A stretch of 29,840 bases of DNA from Discostella pseudostelligera (lineage: Eukaryota > Bacillariophyta > Thalassiosirophyceae > Thalassiosirales > Thalassiosiraceae): assembly GCA_036940085.1 (NCBI GenBank), contig JALLBK010000215.1, positions 1 through 29,840 of the forward strand, in the 5' to 3' direction. Positions 9,351-17,413 of the stretch are shown piece by piece. The position numbers were made by a program, and so were the translations under genes. Under the pieces are notes generated by a model. It worked only from the letters and a program-made list of their open reading frames with translations, searched no databases and was not told the DNA's origin. Position 1 is the first letter of the stretch. The number at the start of each line of letters is the position of its first letter.

Positions 9351-10370
9351 TTATGCTTGGAACTCCGGCTCAGGCAATCCTCGTACACCATACGGCATCT
9401 TCACTCTCCAAATACCACCCCCATTAGGTGACGCTCGTGTCGTAATAAATAACTCGTCCAAATCTCGTCCACCAAATGTAAGACTTGTGGGGTTGGCGTC
9501 ACCAACATGTACAATACATTCCACAACACCACTCTCGGGATTCAATTGCACTACTTTTCGACCACCGGTAATGGCAATCCACAATTTACCATTCGCATCG
9601 ACTTGGGCCCCATCCGGCGCTCCCGACATGGAAGGTGGCATGGTCCATACTAATTTTCGATTCCGTAATGGACCATCGGGAGAATAATCAAACACATACA
9701 CTTTTCGTGTGGGTGTATCACCAAAGTACATTTTTGTTCCATCTCCCGAGAAGCAAATACAATTAGATACACGAAATTTGTAGCTTTCGTGCAATATCAT
9801 TTCCCATTGGAGAGTTCGGGCATTCAGACGGTACAATCCTGCATTGTTTGCACCCTCAGTGGCCCCTGCTCGATGATATTGATTGTACATTCCAATAACA
9901 AAATTCCCATATCGATCAACACGTCCATCATTAGGACGGGTAGTGGACATATGATCGGGACGGTGAGCGAGGAAGCGCGGACCGGAGGCAAAGTCGGAGA
10001 GAATCCCATTCGCGGCGGAAGATGCCATGGTGGTAGTGAGTATGGCACTCTCGGCTGCAATGACAAGGGCATGATCAATGCGGCTGCGCAAACCAATGCA
10101 TCCCACGGCTGTATTCATGAGACGGCGGTAGGGTGAATCGATTAGATTCCAGCGCCACACTTCTCCTTCCGTAGCCCTGTAGTTGTTTTGGTGTTGAGTA
10201 TAATGAAGATTAGAGTTGCATGGCACATGCTCACGAATGAGACATTGTCAGCCAGGTCAGTTTAATTTGAGCACAAGGTACTATACTCACGAAACCCAAT
10301 ACAGAGCTTGATCTCTATCTGACCAAATGGGACTTTCGCCAAGGGCATTCTTTGTAGGCAATACCTCCAT
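9351..10370 (-). CDS. SMP-30/gluconolactonase/regucalcin-family protein
   Basis: Two exons, 10370-10291 and 10176-9351, with a 114-nt intron (GTGAGT...ACAG), give 301 residues, the normal family length. The family is a six-bladed propeller with a divalent metal, often hydrolysing aldonolactones. Seen: GESPIW with metal ligand Glu 12 and LYWV; TRPNDGR with substrate-site Arg 107 and Asn 109; VSN with Asn 165; and APDGAQVD with Asp 215. The 50-residue gap between the last two matches human SMP-30 (Asn154/Asp204). PTSLTFGG and LFITT near the C-terminus are also typical. The start Met at 10370 is preceded by an in-frame TAG, but a CTAGCAG acceptor-like site just upstream leaves room for one more 5' exon. 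No targeting peptide is visible, so it is probably cytosolic. The substrate is unknown. It lies 152 bp downstream of the TPI gene on the same strand. Confidence 0.9.
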
Positions 10371-10522
10371 CGCGACAAGTTCTCGCGGAGGAGGAGGAGC
10401 AGTAGCCTGCTAGTACAACAATAAACGAGCAAAGGAATGATATTAGGTACTGGTTAGTGGCGTACATTCTAAAACAGGCGTAATGTCGATGTCAGGAAGA
10501 AGCAGTACCAGTAGTAGGGATG

Positions 10523-11788
10523 TCAACTCGCCTTCTTCTTGTTGGCTTCTGCCACCAACACCGCACCATCATATATCCTCGTAAACGAATCAGCATTCAA
10601 ACTAGCCCCGCCGACCAATGCACCATCCACATCCTTTTCACTCATCAACGCCTCCATACTCTCGGGCGTGACACTTCCCCCGTACTGAATCCGCACCGAT
10701 GATGCCACCTCCTCCGATCCATAATATTTTGCCAATGATGCTCGAATGACCTCATGGGCACATTGTGCCTGGGAAGGTGTGGCAGTCAATCCAGTACCAA
10801 TGGCCCATACTGGTTCATAAGCCAAGATGATCCGATCGGACAATAGTATTTTAGCATCAACATTCGCCAAACATCCACGTAGTTGTTCATCAATGACTGA
10901 TTCCAACAATCCACTTTCATACTCGATCAATGATTCCCCAATGCAGAGTATTAGTTTGACACTGGGAATTTCAAGACATTTGCGCAATACCGCATTAATA
11001 TATTCATTCGATTCACCAAAGAGAGTTCGTCGTTCGGAATGTCCTAGTAGAATGTGTGAGACACCCGAGGATGCAAGCATATTGGGAGCAATTTCACCCG
11101 TGTATGCTCCCTTCTCATTCGGACCAGCGGTCTGTGCACCCACTTGTATTCCTGAGCCGGATAGTATTGCTACAGCATCGGATAGATATGGCAAGGGTGG
11201 GAAAATGACCACTTCGGGTAATGTCGATGAAGATAATCCATGATTGTTGTTGTCATTGCGATGGTTGATGAAATTGGCCGCCAAAAGTTTAAGGAGAGTA
11301 ATGGCCTCCCCTCGTGTGGATGGGTTTAATTTCCAATTCCCCGCCACGATGGTTCTACGATGCAGTGTTAGTGAAGTAGAGATAGAGGAGGATGGCGAAT
11401 CGGAAGACTTCTTCCATGATCCGATGCCGTACCGTTTGGGTGGAGGTGCTGCCATGGCTGTTACTGCACTGGAACTTGATGACCCGGATGCAGGTAACTG
11501 GGCAGTGATAGATGATTCATCATCATTGCATGGATGGGTACGACCATCGGAACGACCAATCTCGCCATAAAAGCCCACCCGTCCATCGTCACCAAATGGA
11601 GCGTAGCTATCAAACCTCGACCTCCGATCGCGACCGGTGAGTGTCGGCTCATGACCATCACAATGGTACATCATTACCCGACAGCGAGTGCTACTCGTGT
11701 TGCTCGGGGTAAACGCCGTCACATGAACATTTGATACCACCAGGAAGAGCAGCAGCATGGCGGCATGAACAGCGACGCCATTCATCAT
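10523..11788 (-). CDS. Triosephosphate isomerase, plastid-targeted, with long N-terminal extension
   Basis: Interconverts dihydroxyacetone phosphate and glyceraldehyde 3-phosphate in the Calvin cycle or glycolysis. One exon, 421 residues. The TIM barrel starts at about 146 (TIVAGNWKLN, Lys 153), with catalytic His 250 in LLGHSERR, Glu 325 in AYEPVWAIGTG, and the phosphate-binding YGGSV and GALVGGASL near the end; all key residues are present. The first 20 residues are a hydrophobic signal-like segment followed by VTAF-TPS, which indicates plastid import. Residues about 28-145 are an unusual extra region containing SYAP (61-64), GRVG (69-72) and YGIGSWKK (120-127), motifs also found in the small plastid protein at 16590-17177. 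A short Asn/His/Ser insert (about 176-190) interrupts the first helices. The start is the first of two adjacent ATGs. Confidence 0.96.
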   Translation of the reverse strand: MMNGVAVHAAMLLLFLVVSNVHVTAFTPSNTSSTRCRVMMYHCDGHEPTLTGRDRRSRFDSYAPFGDDGRVGFYGEIGRSDGRTHPCNDDESSITAQLPASGSSSSSAVTAMAAPPPKRYGIGSWKKSSDSPSSSISTSLTLHRRTIVAGNWKLNPSTRGEAITLLKLLAANFINHRNDNNNHGLSSSTLPEVVIFPPLPYLSDAVAILSGSGIQVGAQTAGPNEKGAYTGEIAPNMLASSGVSHILLGHSERRTLFGESNEYINAVLRKCLEIPSVKLILCIGESLIEYESGLLESVIDEQLRGCLANVDAKILLSDRIILAYEPVWAIGTGLTATPSQAQCAHEVIRASLAKYYGSEEVASSVRIQYGGSVTPESMEALMSEKDVDGALVGGASLNADSFTRIYDGAVLVAEANKKKAS

Positions 11789-12304
11789 TGCGTCGGCTTC
11801 TTCGCGAGACTACTATGGTGGTGATTGATGAGTTGGTTTGGTGATGGTGATGGGTGGATGGCATGGGCATGGGTGATGGTGATGGTGAACCCATCGCCAT
11901 GGTGCATGCGTGCGTGTGATGCGGTGAACGCGTGGGATGGTTGGGTCCGGATTTGTGGCGGGAAGTGATGTTCAACAAAAGATACTTAACAAACTTTGAA
12001 ATTAAAATTTGAAATTGAAAAAGATACTTAACAAGGGTGAGTCTCCGAGTTGGCGGGAGACTTCCTCAGGACATCAGGCAGCTGCATGAGAACTCCCAAA
12101 CAGAACAACACACATCCGAACAATGAACATCAGCGGCAATGACACCCAACCGTATCCTACCCCAAATCAATCTCATTCCTTGATAATCAACGCAGTATCG
12201 TTCTATTTCTCTACATAATATTGATCCATCCATAATTACCACTTCGTGCATATTTCCAAATACCAAAATTTCCATTCTCCGTGGCGTATCAACATCAAAC
12301 AACA
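11789..12304. promoter_or_regulatory. Divergent promoter region, TPI / homogentisate dioxygenase
   Basis: 516 bp between two divergent starts. Contents: a GATGGTGATGG-type simple stretch (about 11815-11905), an E2F-like GGCGGGAA box (11957-11964), a related GGCGGGAG (12052-12059), and between them the AAAGATACTTA element. The regulatory function is inferred. Confidence 0.5.
11978..12031 (+). repeat. Second copy of the AAAGATACTTA element
   Basis: Two AAAGATACTTA words (11978 and 12020), 42 bp apart. The right-hand 32 bp (12000-12031) are identical to 4352-4383, and the whole 54 bp aligns without gaps to 4330-4383 with a few mismatches in the first spacer. Confidence 0.85.
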
Positions 12305-13980
12305 ATGAGTACGGCTGAGGCTGCGGACCCTGCCACCGGCAGCGACGACGACCACGGTCTTCAATATCACCATGGCTACGGCAATCAATTCGAATCCGAA
12401 GCCTACCCCAACGCACTACCCCATGGAAGGAATAATCCACGTCTAGTTCCACATGGATTGTATACTGAGAAATTATCGGGGACGGCATTTACGGCGCCAC
12501 GAAATGAAAATCGACAAACTTGGTTATATCGAATCCAGCCCAGTGTGGTTGGTACTAGTCATTCGTTCCATCCGTGCGGTGGCGGTTCTGTTCCTATTTC
12601 TGGCAGCGGTGGTGGGGATGGTGAGAGTGGTGCGAATGCAGAAGAAGTTGTTGGAGCATCCCTCCCCGAAATATTTGGCCAAGTCGACTGGACCACAGAT
12701 ATGAAACTTGATCCCAATCCTCTGCGATGGGGTGCCACACCTCTTGTTACAACTCGTACTTCTCATTCTTCGACAATATCAACTGGTGAAGACAGGAATA
12801 ACATCAATTTCATTCAGGGTATTCATACTCTAGCAGGATCAGGTGATCCCACCACCAAGTCCGGACTTGGAATCTATGTCTATGCTTGCAATACCAATAT
12901 GTCAGGACGAAGCGAATGCGATGAGAATGACATTCACATGTACAATAGCGATGGCGACTTTTTGATTGTACCCCAACAACGGACACTATGGATTCAGACC
13001 GAATTGGGACGCATGACGGTAATGCCTGGTGAATTTTGCATTATTCCTCGTGGAGTGGTCTTTACTGTTAACATTATGAAGCATTCCAAAGCAGATGAAG
13101 AGCAAGTTGGTGGTAGCGATGTCAGTAGCTTGTTTGCACGGGGATACATCCTTGAAATATTCCGGGGACACTTTCAACTACCGGAATTAGGGCCAATTGG
13201 TTCTAATGGCTTGGCCAATGCACGTGATTTCCTCCACCCAAAAGCCTACTATGAATCGAACAAGTCCGTAGCAAATAGAGCTTGTACCATTGTGAACAAG
13301 TTCGGACAACATTTGTTTGCACGACTGAATCCACATTCTCCCTACAATGTGGTGGCATGGCATGGAAATTATTTGCCATGCAAGTATGATCTTCGGAGGT
13401 TTTGTGCTATTAATTCGGTAACCTATGATCATTTGGATCCAAGTATCAATACGGTGTTGACGGCGAAAGGTGGAGATGAGGATGGTACGGCCCTGGCAGA
13501 TTTTGTTGTTTTCATTCCAAGGGTCATGGCCACTGGTACGTGTGAACACAGTGATTCTATGGTTGTTAGTATAATGAGCAACAGATAGTCTAACATACAT
13601 CGTACTTTGTTTCATTAGACGAGAATACCTTCCGACCACCCTGGTTCCACCGTAATGTCATGACAGAATTCATGGGTTTAATCTACGGAGAGTATGATGC
13701 CAAGAGTGGAAGGAGTGGAGCTACTTCTACTGGATTTGTCCCCGGTGGAGCATCTCTTCATTCCATCATGACCCCACATGGCCCCGATACCAAAAGTTAT
13801 TTTGACAATGTGAATAAACCGTGTGATGCCCCGACCAAGTTTGATAGTGGAATAGCATTCATGTTTGAGTCTTCGGCAATGTGTCGAGTGAGCCGGTATG
13901 CTTTGGAATGCTCCCATCGCGAGATGGATTATGGACGGTGCTGGGATGGATTGATCGGTACTAGCGATGTTTTAGAGTAA
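12305..13980 (+). CDS. Homogentisate 1,2-dioxygenase
   Basis: Opens the ring of homogentisate to maleylacetoacetate in tyrosine and phenylalanine catabolism, using Fe(II). Two exons, 12305-13535 and 13619-13980, with an 83-nt intron (GTACGT...TTAG), give 530 residues; human HGD has 445. The joint restores TDENTFRPPWFHRN. Seen: YGNQFESEA near the N-terminus, LSGTAFTAPR, YNSDGDFLIVPQ, LGPIGSNGLANARDFL and SPYNVVAWHGNYLPCKY. The iron ligands are His 421 and Glu 427 in HRNVMTEFMGL and His 464 in MTPHGPD. Extra length comes from Gly/Ser/Glu-rich insertions around residues 95-120 and 155-165, an acidic loop near 265, and a Ser/Gly insert near 441-449. The ATG at 12305 has an A-rich context, and no plastid or mitochondrial presequence is evident. 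A cytosolic enzyme is the simplest reading. Confidence 0.96.
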
Positions 13981-14171
13981 TTCGCATTGAACCCTTGATC
14001 GACATTGTCTGAATTGAATCATGATAGTAACTGTTTGGATTGCACCCGCGAGTAGGGATTATTGTGAGAACGGAGTTAGGCAGTTGTAGATTATCGGTAG
14101 CATAATGATGGTTTGACCAATTACTTTCTCCATCGCCCACCCGAGACGAATGAAAAGCTAAGTTGTTGTGT

Positions 14172-14957
14172 TCAGTTATTGTAACCCACCCCACCCATAA
14201 ATGTTCGAGGGTCCGGAACCTCGCCATTAAATGTGGCATCTCGAAAGTCAAATCCAGGATGTTCCTCCTGGAACCGTTCGAGCATTAATGATCGCTGCAT
14301 TTCTTGTCGGGTGAATGGATCGACGACACCATTTACTGCATCGTTGTTTTCGCCGTTTCCCTCTACGTCCTCAGACGATGATGTAGTTGCAGCAGCAACA
14401 GAATCATCCAGACCGCGAAGGACACTGTCCCATGTCTGGCCTCGAAAGCACTTGATTAAAATGATTGTAATTACTCCCTCATCTAAATACCAACTAGATT
14501 CTTTTGCTTTGACTTTATCAAATGTCAATTCATCAATGAAGTAGCGATCACATCCCTTTAAACCCACCTGTAGTCGATCATGCGAAATGTTCACAACAAT
14601 GTAACTAGCAGTGACATGTCGTTGTCCGGAGGAGGGTGCATCAATGTACACGGTGACATCCTCGAGAGATTGTTCCCACTCGTATATTTTTTGATTGTCG
14701 TAGGTGAAGATGTATCGATTGGCAATGGTGGGGTGTTTCTTCGTCATGGATCGAATGGGGGTGGGGGTTGCCGCCACCGACGCCGCCGCCGATGTCGATG
14801 GAGCGGGTGTTACCGATGACGATGATGCGATGGCTGTTGCTGGTGCGGCGCCGCTAGCGGGTGAAGGAACATCATTTTCGTCGATGTCGGTGCCTTCATC
14901 GTCGTCGGTGTCACTGCCCACGTGATCAAACTTGGAGTAGTCGCAGAGTCTGCTCAT
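14172..14957 (-). CDS. NUDCD2-like CS-domain (NudC family) co-chaperone
   Basis: NudC-family proteins are Hsp90-linked co-chaperones involved in dynein/LIS1 stability. One exon, 261 residues. Seen: a short N-terminal YSKFDHVGSDTDDDEGTD acidic segment common in stramenopile p23/NudC proteins; an Ala/Ser/Thr/Pro linker (about 30-70); a CS (p23-like) domain from about 88 to 180, with YEWEQSLEDVTVYID at its first strand and ESSWYLDEGVITIILIK near its end; and a C-terminal QEMQRSLMLERFQEEHPGFDF that closely resembles the NUDCD2 signature. The start at 14957 was chosen because the frame above it has no ATG. It converges with HGD (191 bp between stops). Human NUDCD2 is only about 157 residues, the difference being the linker and an Asp/Ser/Asn-rich insert before the C-terminal helix. 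Confidence 0.88.
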   Translation of the reverse strand: MSRLCDYSKFDHVGSDTDDDEGTDIDENDVPSPASGAAPATAIASSSSVTPAPSTSAAASVAATPTPIRSMTKKHPTIANRYIFTYDNQKIYEWEQSLEDVTVYIDAPSSGQRHVTASYIVVNISHDRLQVGLKGCDRYFIDELTFDKVKAKESSWYLDEGVITIILIKCFRGQTWDSVLRGLDDSVAAATTSSSEDVEGNGENNDAVNGVVDPFTRQEMQRSLMLERFQEEHPGFDFRDATFNGEVPDPRTFMGGVGYNN

Positions 14958-15381
14958 GATATTCAAATCCTTCCTTCGATATCGATTGAATTGATTTGAA
15001 TTTGAATGAGCAAGCAGCAAGCAAGGAGCATAGATTTGGGCGGGAAGCGAAAATAGCGGCAAAAAAAGGCGGGAAACAGAGCCACTGTAACTTTGAACTT
15101 CATATTATGTTAGTTTATGTTCTACTGAACCATGACGACGGTAGAATACACAGTCGATAGAGTGTACGAGGAAAAGGTAGGTTACTATTCATGACATATG
15201 CTGAAGCGAATTCATCTTTTGTTGTGCCTCTCTGGTTAAATGTGCATCATTCGTTATCGTTTGGTGTTGGGTGTTCTTGATTTTCATTCGATCCCCCTCC
15301 ACCTCCCACAGACCCACAGCATCCCGCCCTCCTCTACTATCCTACCATCGAGCATTTATTGTTGTACTACATCTTTCTTCA
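14958..15381. promoter_or_regulatory. NUDCD2-like gene promoter and downstream flank
   Basis: About 420 bp without a gene. Two E2F-like boxes, GGCGGGAA (15039-15046) and GGCGGGAAA (15068-15076), lie 82-119 bp upstream of the NUDCD2-like start. The rest, up to 15381, shows no recognisable gene and is presumably the 3' flank of the next minus-strand gene. Confidence 0.5.
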
Positions 15382-16032
15382 TCAAACAACATTCTTCTCA
15401 GGAGTAATGCTCAATGTATTCGATCCACCAGTATTCATCCCACCTCGTAAATCCTCCATCTCCTCCCTCTCGATCTCCCTCTCAAACTGTATTTCATTCC
15501 TAATGTTTTGTATCTTATCCACAACTAATCCATGTTCCAAATCAAAGGTATATCCATATCCGGCAAAATTTAATAATAGTCCACAAAAGAAGAACAGTCC
15601 CAAAAATTGAATACAGTACGAGAAGAATTTGAAGAGTCCCAATGTTACCTGACTGGTGAGGGATGGTACTTTCTTCTCGGAGATGTCCCCACTGAAGAGA
15701 TCGATGGGTAGTGTTGAGTCGGCGTCGTCGGCATTGATTGTATCCTCGTGTTTATCTTCGTCGATAGAATTATTGTCACCATTTTCTTTGGACGCAAGTC
15801 GCGATTGGATACAACATCTCGTGTTCACGAATATCGATGATGATCTGCACTGTTCCCGTCGTTGAATAGAATTCAGATGCCTTTTTATCGAAGAGTGATG
15901 ATCCACCACTGGGGTTCTGACGACGAAGGCAGTACTACTACTACACCAACAACATGGGGAATTACCAATGGTGACCATCAGTGATAGGAGCGGGACGAAC
16001 TTCGACGATGTTGTTGCGTAGTTGCGACGCAT
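15382..16032 (-). CDS. Unknown plastid-targeted single-pass membrane protein
   Basis: 216 residues; function not recognised. The start is the first ATG (16032, MRRNYATTSS); the frame is open above it but without an ATG. Seen: a hydrophobic signal-like segment (about residues 13-32) ending in STAF-VV, like other diatom plastid presequences; a Ser/Arg-rich then acidic, Asn/Asp-rich spacer (about 45-115); one strong membrane segment around FKFFSYCIQFLGLFFFCGLLLNF (about 137-158) followed by AGYGYTFD; a highly charged helix QFEREIEREEMEDLRGG (about 185-201); and a polar tail. It is divergent from the small repeat protein at 16590. A thylakoid or envelope location is inferred from the presequence and the TM segment only. 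Confidence 0.7.
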   Translation of the reverse strand: MRRNYATTSSKFVPLLSLMVTIGNSPCCWCSSSTAFVVRTPVVDHHSSIKRHLNSIQRREQCRSSSIFVNTRCCIQSRLASKENGDNNSIDEDKHEDTINADDADSTLPIDLFSGDISEKKVPSLTSQVTLGLFKFFSYCIQFLGLFFFCGLLLNFAGYGYTFDLEHGLVVDKIQNIRNEIQFEREIEREEMEDLRGGMNTGGSNTLSITPEKNVV

Positions 16033-16355
16033 TACTGTTATTACCGAGGATAGCAGAGACAATTTAGAGAGGCAAGGGGTATGTAACGGTTACTATGCCA
16101 TACGATGTTGTCGATTGCCGAATAGGAGTGGTTTGTCAGGGTGTCAGTAGTACCATATCGTACCAGGCCCGCCTCGCGAGATAAAGATAAGTTCGGGGCG
16201 GCGATGGCGGATCGATGGCGATGCTGGTGGTGGCCGGCGATGCGAACTCCGAGCGAGCAGCAGCTAGCGAGACATCTCGTATCTTGTGACGCCAGCTTCC
16301 CACGTAGCTTTCCCACATAGGAGTACGTACTTAAACCTACTTCAACTTCCAAAAC

Positions 16356-16474
16356 TTTGGCGGGGCCCGGCGGCGCGCCAAATAACTGCAACTTGGGAGT
16401 GACTTTCACCCACCACGTGGAAGTGCCTTTGACTCACCTATGCCACGTGGAAGGAACGCTATCGGCGCGCCAAA
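16356..16474. promoter_or_regulatory. Dense promoter cluster: E2F-like boxes and paired G-boxes
   Basis: Upstream of the ATG at 16590 lie TTTGGCGGG (16356-16364), GGCGCGCCAAA twice (16372-16382 and 16464-16474, 92 bp apart; the reverse is TTTGGCGC, the E2F consensus core) and CCACGTGGAAG twice (16413-16423 and 16443-16453, 30 bp apart; CACGTG is the bHLH/bZIP G-box). A CACGCGGCGTGCATACGTCA stretch follows at about 16482. Identical flanks beyond the palindromic cores suggest duplicated sites rather than chance. Confidence 0.65.
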
Positions 16475-16589
16475 AGTATGCCACGCGGCGTGCATACGTC
16501 ACCATCTCCTTCATGCGTCATTCGCTCATCATAAAGCAATTCCACTCAAAAAATCCATCGCAATCGCAAGCTCATTTTTCTAGTGCACC

Positions 16590-17177
16590 ATGACGATGAA
16601 GACCGTAGTAGCATCCGTCCTCCTCCTCGCCACGGCGGCACAGGGATTTTCACCCTCCACATCATCCCCCACTACTACGGCCTTGAACCACAGCATCAAC
16701 ACACGGCATAGAATTGAAGATCAAGAACTTGGAATCTGGCCTCAATCCTCCTCCGATCGTTCCGCCTACGTCCCTGGCCACGCAGTCTCCGGCCATGAAG
16801 TCCGATCAGCCTGGACTAGCTACGCACCCAAGCATGGCTCTCCAGATACCATTGGTACTATTGGATCAGTATCGCGAGAATCATCAACGTTGACGAGGGC
16901 GAACGGAGCAGTGGGAGCTGTGTCTGGAGAGGATATTCGCGAATCGAGGACAAGTTATGCTCCCTACAATATCCATGAGGGACGGGTCGGATCATTGGGT
17001 GTTATTGGGTACGAGGGTAGTAGCAGTGGTCATGGTTCTAACTCGCGTGCCTTGCCGAGTTTTGGTGGTAGCAGTATTAGTGGTGGCGAAAGTGCGGCGC
17101 CGAAATTTGGGGGTATGCCACGAACAGCCACGGGTGGTGCTACGAAGAAGTATGGATTGGGAAGCTGGAAGAAATAA
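16590..17177 (+). CDS. Small plastid-targeted repeat protein with SYAP and YGLGSWKK motifs
   Basis: 195 residues; no known family recognised. ATG at 16590 in a good context (GCACCATG). Residues 1-19 form a signal peptide (KTVVASVLLLATAAQ) followed by GF-SPST, a diatom plastid motif. The mature part lacks hydrophobic core segments and is rich in Gly, Ser, Tyr and Arg, so it is probably disordered. It has three related units: RSAYVPGHAVSGHE (58-70), RSAWTSYAPKHGSPDTIGTIG (72-92) and ESRTSYAPY...GRVGSLGVIG (118-140). The protein ends exactly in KKYGLGSWKK. The TPI gene 5 kb away encodes the second kind of unit and the YG(I)GSWKK motif in its N-terminal extension. The upstream region has duplicated E2F-like and G-box sites. 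Function unknown; a stromal or pyrenoid scaffold or linker is one speculative possibility. Confidence 0.85.
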   Translation: MTMKTVVASVLLLATAAQGFSPSTSSPTTTALNHSINTRHRIEDQELGIWPQSSSDRSAYVPGHAVSGHEVRSAWTSYAPKHGSPDTIGTIGSVSRESSTLTRANGAVGAVSGEDIRESRTSYAPYNIHEGRVGSLGVIGYEGSSSGHGSNSRALPSFGGSSISGGESAAPKFGGMPRTATGGATKKYGLGSWKK

Positions 17178-17413
17178 ATAATGAACAGGGTGTGTATGGG
17201 GGGAGAAACAACTTGCTATTTTGTTAGGACTTGACCAGTGGGGTCTGGAGCATTTCTGTCACTGGTCGACATGAATTGAAAATTCAGTGTGTATTTGCCG
17301 GGGGAGGCGGCGCAGGGGGCCAGAGTATCAAACAATTCCCGTCACTCAGAGAGTCCCTGAATTGGATATAAGAATTAATGACTAGTTCACTTCATTCTCT
17401 TTCTATGTCTATC

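Noticed and set aside
12281..12304. Start of homogentisate dioxygenase at 12281
   Set aside because: That codon is GTG; ATG at 12305 is the first proper start.
14958..15062. N-terminal extension of the NUDCD2-like protein up to 15062
   Set aside because: It would need a TTG start; the first ATG (14957) begins the conserved YSKFDHVGSD segment.
16041..16409. Minus-strand frame overlapping the 16.0-16.4 kb promoter
   Set aside because: No conserved motif, begins from inside the E2F/G-box cluster and competes with a much better regulatory reading.
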